NCBI GenBank assembly: GCA_036501845.1
Contig: DASXZO010000163.1
Span: 1-26,992, forward strand
Source of the DNA: JBBREP01 sp036501845
GTDB lineage: Bacteria > Actinomycetota > Acidimicrobiia > IMCC26256 > PALSA-610
Length of the DNA stretch: 26,992 bases
Direction of reading: 5' to 3'
Below the pieces are notes generated by a model, which saw nothing but the letters and a program-made list of their open reading frames with translations, was not told the origin of the DNA and made no database searches. Below are positions 1 through 6,338 of this stretch, piece by piece (within the stretch, counting starts at the first letter, position 1; each line of letters starts with the position of its first letter). A program made the position numbers and the translations under genes.

Positions 1-1023
1 TTCCCGTGCAGGCGGCCCCGTGCACGTGAGGCACGTTCGATCGTCGCCGCGGACCAGTACGTTGCTTCCCGTCCAGATCGCCTCGTGCGGGTCTGTGACG
101 CCGTTGGCCACCGGCAACGCACGCCATTGGTTCCTACCGGCGTCGTAGTCCACGAGTGCGGCACCCGACGTGCCACCGTACGAGTTCGGGCCGGTGTGAA
201 CGAAGTTCTCCCAGTCCAGCCAGGCGAGTGCCTTACCACTTGTTCCGAGTGCGACGGCCTGTGTCCATCGCACGTCGGTGTGGCGTGGCAACGCGGGCGC
301 GGAAATGGCGGTCCACCGATTCGTCGACGGCTCGTATGCAGCGGCGCGTGCGTCGCCGTTGTCGAGCAGCAACACTCGGCTACCGGTCCACACCGCGACA
401 GTGTTCGCTTGCGGGGGAAGCGGCGCGGATGGGAGTCGCCGCCAACGGTTTGTCGTGGGGTTGTATGCCGCACCGTCGTTTGTCTTCGCGCCGGCGTCGC
501 TGGTGTCGCCGCCCCACACGAGCATCTCGCGCCCAGTCCAGACCGCGGCGTTGTCTGCTCGCGCCGAGATCGGCGCGGATGGAAGCACTCGCCAACTGTT
601 GGTCGCGGGGTCGTACGCCGCGCCGGTGTCGGTCATCGTGCCCGGCCCACCGATTTCGCCTCCCCACTCGATCAATTCCCGTCCCGTCCACACCGGCACA
701 CCGTCTCCTGGCACTGGTGCCTGCGGGATCAAACCCCAATGACCGGCACGCACCGCGGCGGCGCTGAGCGGGGGCACCGTGGCCGGTGGAGACGTGATCT
801 CGACCCGCACGTTGTTGCTCGACGAGTGGTTCCCGCCCACCACGAAAACCACGGTGGCAACGACGACCGCGAGCGCGGTCGCGCCGGCGATGGCGCGGCG
901 AGCTCGGCGCCGGCGACGAAGTGGACGCGCTGCCGCGGCAGCGCGTTCGAACACGACCGCGTCACCGCGTGCGGCGCTGCCGTCGTCGGTCATCTCGCGT
1001 AGCAGTTCGATCAGATCACTCAC
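1..1023 (-). CDS. Membrane-anchored kelch-like repeat protein, partner of the adjacent ECF sigma factor (3' end outside window)
   Basis: An uninterrupted 341-codon frame runs from a GTG at 1023 off the left edge, so the C-terminus is missing. Residues 1-40 are cytosolic in character and end in an Arg-rich stretch. One membrane segment lies at about 44-63, followed by an extracellular region. That region carries kelch-like units about 50 residues apart (VWTGREL..WGG at 111, VWTGREM..WGG at 161, VWTGSRV at 211, IWTGSNV at 317), each followed by a Y-P-T-N-W-R-LP-like strand. The GTG overlaps the TGA of the sigma gene (GTGA, 1020-1023), so the two are probably translationally coupled. The layout (cytosolic N-terminus, one membrane pass, outer propeller) suits a sensor or anti-sigma partner. 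No classical zinc anti-sigma motif is visible, so that role is inferred. The start is fixed by the overlap. Confidence 0.8.
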   Translation of the reverse strand, partial: MSDLIELLREMTDDGSAARGDAVVFERAAAAARPLRRRRRARRAIAGATALAVVVATVVFVVGGNHSSSNNVRVEITSPPATVPPLSAAAVRAGHWGLIPQAPVPGDGVPVWTGRELIEWGGEIGGPGTMTDTGAAYDPATNSWRVLPSAPISARADNAAVWTGREMLVWGGDTSDAGAKTNDGAAYNPTTNRWRRLPSAPLPPQANTVAVWTGSRVLLLDNGDARAAAYEPSTNRWTAISAPALPRHTDVRWTQAVALGTSGKALAWLDWENFVHTGPNSYGGTSGAALVDYDAGRNQWRALPVANGVTDPHEAIWTGSNVLVRGDDRTCLTCTGPPARE

Positions 1024-1517
1024 GTGCGCTCTCCGATGGTTCGTTCATCGGTCAGTTCATTGCGCAGCCGGGCCAGGCCGCGCGCCGCGGCCTGGCGCGC
1101 CGCGGCTTCGTTGCACCCGACAATCGCCGCGGCCTCGCGATAGGAGCGACCTTCGAGCACCGTGAGGTAGAGGATGGCGCGCGTCATTGGCGGGAGCGCG
1201 CGTAGCGCGTCGAGGTCGGACGGGTACGCGTCGACGGCGTCGCCGGTAAATGCCCCGGCGCGTGCGATGCGCTGCGTTTCGCGCCGGCTCGATCGGGCCG
1301 CGTTGATCGCGACCCGCATCACCGCGGTGCGCAGGTACGCGAGCGGTTCGTCGATCGAGCCGAGAGGTCGTGTAGCCAGTGTGCGAGCCAGTGCCTCCTG
1401 CACAAGGTCGTCGGCATCGGAGCCGGGAGCTCGAACCGCGGCAGCGAATCGGTGCAACGCCGGGTAGAGGGAACGGAAGATCTCCGCGTCGCTACGCTCG
1501 CCGCCAGCCGGCCCCAT
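1020..1517 (-). CDS. ECF-family RNA polymerase sigma factor
   Basis: The product is about 165 aa, a normal length for a group 4 (ECF) sigma factor. Region 2 is at about residues 10-80 and includes the helix DADDLVQEALARTL and the segment AYLRTAVMRVAINAARSSRR, which matches the -10-binding helices. Region 4 is at about 105-155 (LPPMTRAILYLTVLEGRSYREAAAIV, then a helix-turn-helix), the part that contacts the -35. I chose ATG 1517; GTG 1532 or 1535 is also possible, and no clear ribosome binding site decides between them. It overlaps the kelch-like membrane gene by 4 bp and is divergent from the gene at 1576. It probably directs RNA polymerase to a small regulon in response to a surface signal; the signal is not evident. 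Confidence 0.88.
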   Translation of the reverse strand: MGPAGGERSDAEIFRSLYPALHRFAAAVRAPGSDADDLVQEALARTLATRPLGSIDEPLAYLRTAVMRVAINAARSSRRETQRIARAGAFTGDAVDAYPSDLDALRALPPMTRAILYLTVLEGRSYREAAAIVGCNEAAARQAAARGLARLRNELTDERTIGERT

Positions 1518-1575
1518 CACTGTTTCAGACACCACGCGGGGCCGTTTCGTGACACGGCCGGGAGGCGACGGAACC

Positions 1576-2040
1576 ATGACCGACAAGTCGACGTTCACCG
1601 AGAGCGAATGGCACGCGCTGGTCGACGCCCCGCTGATGATCACGGCGGCGCTGTTCTACGCCGGCGAGCACGGTCCGATCTCGATGGTCAAGGAGGCGAG
1701 TGCCAGTGCCCGCGCGGTGTCGCGACCAGGGGAGCGCGGTTCGGCGAACGCACTGATCGGTGAGATCGTCGCCGAAGCCAACAGCAAGGACGCTCGGCAC
1801 GAGATGAAGGAGCACCGCGGCCCAACACCCCAAGCCGCGATCGACGAGATCCTCCAGTCGCTCCAGCCTGCCGCCGAGGCTGCGAAGAAGCTGCCGGCCG
1901 ACGAGGCAACCCACGTGGGTGAGTGGTTCGTCGACATCGCCGTGGCTGTCGCCCAGTCGGCGAAGAGCGTGAACGCCGACGAGCAGGCGACGATCGCCAA
2001 GGTTGGCGCGTTGTTCGGAGTGAAGACGCCCGAAGCCTGA
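1576..2040 (+). CDS. Small protein of unknown function (154 aa)
   Basis: I do not recognise the family. The 154-residue product is soluble, with no signal peptide or membrane span, and is mostly helical. Residues 1-35 (TESEWHALVDAPLMITAALF) look like the start of a helical bundle. A charged stretch follows (EANSKDARHEMKEHRG), then an Ala-rich C-terminal half ending near ADEQATIAKVGALFG. That last stretch faintly resembles the C-terminal helix of TerB-like folds, but I would not assign it. The start is well supported: GGAGG at 1561-1565 lies 10 nt before the ATG. The gene is divergent from the first ECF sigma gene and convergent with the second sigma module. It could be a target of one of them, but this is only positional inference. 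Confidence 0.75.
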   Translation: MTDKSTFTESEWHALVDAPLMITAALFYAGEHGPISMVKEASASARAVSRPGERGSANALIGEIVAEANSKDARHEMKEHRGPTPQAAIDEILQSLQPAAEAAKKLPADEATHVGEWFVDIAVAVAQSAKSVNADEQATIAKVGALFGVKTPEA

Positions 2041-2119
2041 CCTCCGGCTTCGTCAGGTCGCGCCGTCGCTCACGGGCGCGCCGGAGTGCCCCGACCGGGA
2101 GCCCAGCAGCGTCTCCCGG
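2036..2119. terminator. Possible terminator hairpins between convergent genes
   Basis: Two short inverted repeats lie between the convergent stops at 2040 and 2141. CCTGAC (2036-2041) pairs with GTCAGG (2052-2057), and CCGGGAG (2095-2101) pairs with CTCCCGG (2113-2119). Neither has a T-tract, so they may act weakly or only with Rho. Confidence 0.35.
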
Positions 2120-2140
2120 CCGAGGCCCCGCACGTCGGTC

Positions 2141-2974
2141 TCAAGGATCGACCGACGAGTGCGCGGTGGTCGTCGGAACGCTCGACGACGCGCTCGCGTG
2201 CTCGTGGCGATGCCGGTGACCGCCGCGTCCACCGCTTCCCTGCTGTTCGCCGTGGTCGTCGGCGCCACCAACACCGCCGTCACCATCGTGATGGCCATTG
2301 CCTTGGCCGTGAGGAGCTGTGACGCTCGGGCCGCGGTGGTGGCCGTGGTCGGTGTCGCCGCCGTTGTCGCCGCCGTTGTCGTTCCCGGCGCTCGGCGGTG
2401 CGATGCCTTCGATCGCGGGGCGATGCGTCTCACCATCGTGGGCGCCACTGTTCGGCGGCTGCGGGCCGTGGTGAGGAGCGACGGCTTTCGGTCGCGTCGG
2501 AACGTCCGGCAGGCCGACGGTGGTGCTGGTCGTCGCGCCATCGCCAGGCCCACCGCGAGCATGCACCCCGTCGTGAGCGTCGTGTGCCCCGCGCGCATGG
2601 TGCGTGTCGGGAACGAAGCCGAGTCCCACGCGCCCGGCCACCTTGGCCACGTCGTGCTGCACAGGCGCCGGGAGCGCGCCCGCAGCCGCGACACCGCCGA
2701 AGCCGAGCGCAGCAGCCACCGCGCCGACCCCCAGCTTCGCCACCGTGCTCGTGAGCCGAGAGCGGAGCGCCGAGTCACGTGGGCGCCAGCGGGCGCGCCC
2801 CGGTTGATCGATCGGATCGCCGCCGAACGTCGACCGCAGATCTGCGCAGAACGCCGCGAGCGGCTTGGCGTCGCGGCCCGCGGCTTCCGCGCTTCCGGAG
2901 AGGATCTTCGACGACCGCTCGTGCCACCGCATCGTTTCGTGAACGATTCGAACCGCGCGACGCGTTACGCGCAC
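2141..2974 (-). CDS. Single-pass membrane protein with His/Gly/Asp-rich tail, partner of the upstream ECF sigma factor
   Basis: The gene lies 16 bp downstream of the second ECF sigma gene, so the two are probably co-transcribed. The 277-aa frame starts at GTG 2974; ATG 2932 (residue 15) is an alternative. Residues 15-75 form a cytosolic helical region (LAAFCADLRSTF) and one hydrophobic segment lies at about 79-100. The motif LPAPVQHDVAKVAGRVGLGFVP follows; it is characteristic of actinobacterial membrane proteins encoded beside ECF sigma factors. From residue 125 to the end the sequence is low-complexity and rich in His, Gly, Asp and Asn (HGHHRG, NGHHDGDGG, GGHRHRHEH). The expected role is a sigma-linked membrane protein or anti-sigma factor, by context. 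The His clusters could bind divalent metal, which is inference. Confidence 0.75.
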   Translation of the reverse strand: MRVTRRAVRIVHETMRWHERSSKILSGSAEAAGRDAKPLAAFCADLRSTFGGDPIDQPGRARWRPRDSALRSRLTSTVAKLGVGAVAAALGFGGVAAAGALPAPVQHDVAKVAGRVGLGFVPDTHHARGAHDAHDGVHARGGPGDGATTSTTVGLPDVPTRPKAVAPHHGPQPPNSGAHDGETHRPAIEGIAPPSAGNDNGGDNGGDTDHGHHRGPSVTAPHGQGNGHHDGDGGVGGADDHGEQQGSGGRGGHRHRHEHASASSSVPTTTAHSSVDP

Positions 2975-2990
2975 GCCGCGATCATCGCGA

Positions 2991-3554
2991 TCACCTCGGA
3001 TCGATCGTGATCCGGCGACGCAGCACCGCGAGGGCGCGGTGCTGCAGCACGCGCACCGCTCCCGGGCTGCGATCGATCACCGTGGCCGTCTCCTCGACGC
3101 TCAGATCGGCGACCGTGCGGAGCAGCAACACTCGGCGCTGGGTGTCGGGCAAGTGGTCGAGCACCTCACGAAGGCGGTGTTCGACCACCTGGTCGGTCAC
3201 GATGGCGTCGACGCCCTCGAGCACGCCGAGCACCGCCGCGTACTTCGGATCGCTCGTGTCGACGGGTTCCGGCCGGCGCTGGCGGCGCCGGTAGAAATCG
3301 ATCGCCAGGTTGTGCGCGATCGCGAATACCCACGAACGAAACCCGGGCTCGCTGCCCTCGAAGTGGTCGAGCCGCCGGTAGACAGTGAACAGCACTTCGT
3401 CGACCAGATCGTCGAGCTCGTCGCCGGCCAGCGCGCGCAGGTAACCGCGGAGTTTCGGCACCAGGGGTGTCACCAATTCGGCGAACGCGCGGTCGTCACC
3501 CTGCTTGGCGCGCTGCGCCAGGGTTTCGAAGTCGTCGTCGACGAGCGCCACCAC
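2991..3554 (-). CDS. ECF-family RNA polymerase sigma factor
   Basis: The product is about 187 aa. Region 2 reads DELDDLVDEVLFTVYRRL, then SEPGFRSWVFAIAHNLAIDFYRRRQRR, with the FRSWVFAIAHN helix typical of ECF core binding and -10 recognition. Region 4 reads LPDTQRRVLLLRTVADLSVEETATVI, then a helix-turn-helix ending GAVRVLQHRALAVLRR. The start is a choice between tandem GTG codons at 3554 and 3551, just before VALVDDDFETLAQRAKQGD, where family similarity begins. The frame stays open upstream to 3725, but that part has no sigma-like sequence and would overlap the divergent acyltransferase gene. The next gene, 16 bp downstream, encodes its likely membrane partner. It is a separate sigma system from the one at 1020-1517. 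Confidence 0.9.
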   Translation of the reverse strand: MVALVDDDFETLAQRAKQGDDRAFAELVTPLVPKLRGYLRALAGDELDDLVDEVLFTVYRRLDHFEGSEPGFRSWVFAIAHNLAIDFYRRRQRRPEPVDTSDPKYAAVLGVLEGVDAIVTDQVVEHRLREVLDHLPDTQRRVLLLRTVADLSVEETATVIDRSPGAVRVLQHRALAVLRRRITIDPR

Positions 3555-3646
3555 GCTGGCGTATCGACCGATCGTGGCTCCCGTCTGTAATTCACCCGGC
3601 GCTCGTATCGTCTCCCGGTGCGCGCGGGCGTGATAATGCGCGGCGT

Positions 3647-4666
3647 ATGCACCGAGAAGCGGGGTTGGAGCGGCAAGGCCGTCGATGGTCGTTCCGGGTG
3701 CTGATCGCATGGGCGCGCACGGCAATCCGCGTGTTCTACCGCCGGGTCGAAGTGGTCGGCCTCGAGCACGTCGGCACCGATCGGCCGACGATCCTCGCGG
3801 CGTCGCACACCAACGCGCTTGGTGACGTGGCCGTCATCGTTGCGGTCGCGCCGCGTTTCCCGCACTTCCTCGCGGCATCGTCGTGGTGGAAGCGGGGGTA
3901 CGCCCGCGCGCTCTTCCGGCTCGGCGGTGTGCTGCCTGTACACCGCGCCGCCGACGCGCTCGGGCGTCCCGACAACACCGAGATGTTCGCGGCCTGCAAC
4001 GACGCGTTACGCGCCGGTGAGCACCTCGCGATCTTTCCCGCGGGCGTGATGCACCATGACGCCTACGGCCGGCCGCTGAAGACCGGCGCCGCACGGATCG
4101 CGCTCGGCGCGGCTGCGGTGGGCGTGCATGACGTGGCCATCGTTCCCGTGGGCATCGTCTACGAAAGCCGGGGCCGGTTCCGTTCCGACGCCGCGATCCA
4201 TTTTGGTACGCCGATCGCGGTTGCGCCGAGGCTCGACGACTACAACAACGATGCCAAGGCCGCGGTGCGAGTGCTCACCGACGACCTGCGGGCCGCGCTC
4301 GACGCGGTGGGTCGGCTGCAGCCGAGCCGTATCGAGTCCGAGGCGTCGCCGCGCCGGCGCGCGGTGAAGCTCGCGGTGCTCACGCCGGCGGCAGCGGTCG
4401 GTGCAGTGGCTCACGCGCCCGCCCTGCTGGTGGGACGGGTCGCGAACCGCGTGTGTGAGGAAGGTTGGCAGGCGACGGTGAAGGCGGTCGCGGGTACCGC
4501 GCTCGTGCCGGTCACGTGGACGGCCGAGGCGGTGTTCCTCACGCGCCGCGATCCGCGACGCCCGGTTCCGGCTGTGGTCGCCGCGCTCGCGGCCAGCGGG
4601 CTCGCGGTGCTCGCTTGGGTCGACACGCGCCGCGACGTCAACGAACCGGTGGCGCCTCACCACTGA
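3647..4666 (+). CDS. PlsC-type acyltransferase (1-acyl-glycerol-3-phosphate acyltransferase family)
   Basis: The 339-residue product has the acyltransferase order: SHTNALGD at about residues 52-59 (the HX5D form of the catalytic His-Asp motif), FPAGVMHHDAYGRPLKTGA (motif III plus the conserved KTGAARIALGA segment), and VPVGIVYESRGRFRS with HFGTPI (motif IV). Family members transfer acyl groups from acyl-ACP or acyl-CoA to a lysophospholipid or related acceptor at the membrane. Motif III has FPAG where FPEG is usual, so the acceptor may differ from lysophosphatidate. C-terminal hydrophobic stretches (about 250-270 and 315-335) suggest membrane association. ATG 3647 gives a normal N-terminus. 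The gene is divergent from the ECF sigma gene across about 92 bp; GATAAT at 3632-3637 is a possible -10 there. Confidence 0.85.
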   Translation: MHREAGLERQGRRWSFRVLIAWARTAIRVFYRRVEVVGLEHVGTDRPTILAASHTNALGDVAVIVAVAPRFPHFLAASSWWKRGYARALFRLGGVLPVHRAADALGRPDNTEMFAACNDALRAGEHLAIFPAGVMHHDAYGRPLKTGAARIALGAAAVGVHDVAIVPVGIVYESRGRFRSDAAIHFGTPIAVAPRLDDYNNDAKAAVRVLTDDLRAALDAVGRLQPSRIESEASPRRRAVKLAVLTPAAAVGAVAHAPALLVGRVANRVCEEGWQATVKAVAGTALVPVTWTAEAVFLTRRDPRRPVPAVVAALAASGLAVLAWVDTRRDVNEPVAPHH

Positions 4667-4775
4667 CGAACACCCAGAGCGGCCCCTACTCGTGACGCGA
4701 GCATCGAGTACAGCCGCCGAATCCGACCATAGACACTGTGATGCCGCCGACACCTCCCGGGTATGTTGAGTTGGT

Positions 4776-5189
4776 ATGGCCGCTCCGGAACCGATGCTCG
4801 AGGTGCTCAACGACGCCGCGTGCCGTGGGTTGTTCGCCGCGCATGAGGTCGGCCGGCTCGTCGTGGTCGTCGATGACGAGCCTCACGTGTTCCCCGTGAA
4901 CTACGCCTTCGACGAAGACAGCATCGTGGTGCGCACCGACGGCGGCACGAAGCTGCGGGGCGCCACCCTGCGGCGCGTCGCGTTCGAGATCGACGAGATC
5001 GAGCACGCCCCGCCGGCGTGCTCGTGGAGCGTCGTTGCCCACGGCGTGGGCGACGACATCACCGATGCCGTCGACCCGGCCTCGGAGCGGGCGCGCGAGT
5101 TGCTCGTCACGCCGTGGGCACCGGGTGAGCGCCAGCAGTGGATCCGGATCCACGCGCTCGCGTTCACCGGCCGGCGGCTCAGCGGCTGA
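4776..5189 (+). CDS. Pyridoxamine 5'-phosphate oxidase-like (PNPOx-fold) flavin-binding protein
   Basis: The 137-aa protein fits the small actinobacterial PNPOx-like family. The signature is AAHEVGRLVVVVDDEPHVFPVNY (about residues 21-43), then the RTDGGTKL segment at about 53-60, which in relatives contacts the flavin or F420 phosphate. The C-terminal Trp/Arg-rich end (QWIRIHALAFTGRRL) is also typical. Such proteins bind FMN, FAD or F420 as split-barrel dimers; substrates are usually unknown. The start is ATG 4776, with ATG 4794 as an alternative. It ends 7 bp before the VOC gene, so the two are probably co-transcribed. The 109 bp upstream, after the acyltransferase, holds no clear promoter. 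Confidence 0.82.
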   Translation: MAAPEPMLEVLNDAACRGLFAAHEVGRLVVVVDDEPHVFPVNYAFDEDSIVVRTDGGTKLRGATLRRVAFEIDEIEHAPPACSWSVVAHGVGDDITDAVDPASERARELLVTPWAPGERQQWIRIHALAFTGRRLSG

Positions 5190-5196
5190 GCGGTGG

Positions 5197-5625
5197 ATGG
5201 CCCACCACGTGGAGCCGATCCTCCACCTGTCGTTGCCCGTGCTCGATCTCGACGCGGCTCGCGACTTCTATGTCGAGCGGCTTGGCTGCCGCCTCGGCCG
5301 TGAACGCGATCAGTTCATCGACGTGTGGTTCTTCGGCATGCAGCTCACACTGCAGCAGCGACCCGAAGAGGTCGCGGTCGACGGCGAGCAGGGCGTTCGG
5401 CACTTCGGCGTCACGCTGCCGCGTACGCAGCTCGACGCGCTCGTCGCGCGCCTTCATGCGCAGCCGGTTCGCTGGCTGGAACCGCTCACTACCGACACCG
5501 AGGGCACGCTCGACGGCAAGGTCAGCGCCAAGATCGCCGACCCGAGCGGCAACGTCATCGAGCTCAAGGCGTATCCCGACGAGGCGTTCGCCTCGTTCAC
5601 GCAAGGAGCGACGCCACCGAGTTGA
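5197..5625 (+). CDS. VOC-superfamily (glyoxalase/bleomycin resistance fold) protein
   Basis: The 142-aa protein has a paired beta-alpha-beta-beta-beta VOC layout: EPILHLSLPVLDLDAARDFYVERLG at the N-terminus, VRHFGVTLPRTQLDALVARL at the middle and KIADPSGNVIELKAY near the end. The positions of His in LHLSLPV, His in RHFGV and Glu in VIELKAY match the usual metal-ligand positions, so it is probably a metal enzyme (dioxygenase, isomerase or lyase) rather than a ligand-binding relic. The substrate cannot be read from the sequence. It starts 7 bp after the PNPOx-like gene. Its last 29 bp overlap the 3' end of the convergent DUF1345 gene; this only affects the tail after the VOC fold. Confidence 0.85.
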   Translation: MAHHVEPILHLSLPVLDLDAARDFYVERLGCRLGRERDQFIDVWFFGMQLTLQQRPEEVAVDGEQGVRHFGVTLPRTQLDALVARLHAQPVRWLEPLTTDTEGTLDGKVSAKIADPSGNVIELKAYPDEAFASFTQGATPPS

Positions 5626-6238
5626 TCGTGACCGCGAGGATCACCGCGCCGAACAGGTACGCGAGCAATGCGTGTGTGAGCGCGGTGTGGCGGATGGTCC
5701 GTGACCGCAGATCGGTGTCGGACACCTGGAACGTCATACCGATGGTGAACGCCACGTAGGCGAAGTCGCGATAATCGGGTTCGTAGTCGTCGCCGCCCTT
5801 GAAGTCGATCCCGTCGGCCTTGGGATCGGAGTAGTACTCGTGCGCATAACGCAGCGTGAAGGTGGTGTGCACGACGGCCCACGACGCGGCGACGGTGATG
5901 AGCGCCAAACCGGTGAGCACGCCCTTGCCGGCGCCCTGGCTGCTGTTGGCCTTCACCAGCGCGAACGCGACTGCGAGCAGGCTCACGACCGCGGCGCTCA
6001 CCAGGATCAGCCCGGTCACCGCACGCGCGGAATCCTCTCGCGTGGCGTGGGATCGCGTTGCGGCACCGTCGAAGCCGTGCACGACGAGCCAGACCGACCC
6101 CACGAGCGTGAGCGATGCCGCCGACCAGCCCGCAAGCAGCGCGAGCTGCCACGCCGCCAAGCCCGCCAGCACGCCGCCCACGACTATCCCCGCGGTGAGG
6201 GCGGCGATCATCCGCAACACCGACGGCGCACGTTTCAC
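5597..6238 (-). CDS. DUF1345-family integral membrane protein
   Basis: The 213-aa protein has five to six hydrophobic helices (about 9-27, 29-53, 72-94, 107-127, 157-172, 188-210). It has the family hallmark around residues 131-176: YAHEYY, a DY..DYRDFAYVAF stretch, then GMTFQVSDTDL. The TINSV end is also typical. The function of DUF1345 is unknown. The start is GTG 6238, preceded by AAGGA about six bases upstream; the frame continues to 6673 but that extension is antisense to the GGDEF-EAL gene and not protein-like. The 3' end overlaps the VOC gene by 29 bp. Confidence 0.88.
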   Translation of the reverse strand: MKRAPSVLRMIAALTAGIVVGGVLAGLAAWQLALLAGWSAASLTLVGSVWLVVHGFDGAATRSHATREDSARAVTGLILVSAAVVSLLAVAFALVKANSSQGAGKGVLTGLALITVAASWAVVHTTFTLRYAHEYYSDPKADGIDFKGGDDYEPDYRDFAYVAFTIGMTFQVSDTDLRSRTIRHTALTHALLAYLFGAVILAVTINSVASLLA

Positions 6239-6338
6239 CGCTGATCCTTGCCCATGCGCAGGTGTGCGCAACCAAACCCACGCGAACACGGTGCGTGGTG
6301 GAAGCTCAGGACCGAACGCTCGGCGTCGATGGGGATAC

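Noticed and set aside
2159..3010. Open frame on the plus strand opposite the His-rich membrane protein
   Set aside because: It has no recognisable motif; the minus-strand frame has a membrane segment and the LPAPVQ motif and follows a sigma gene.
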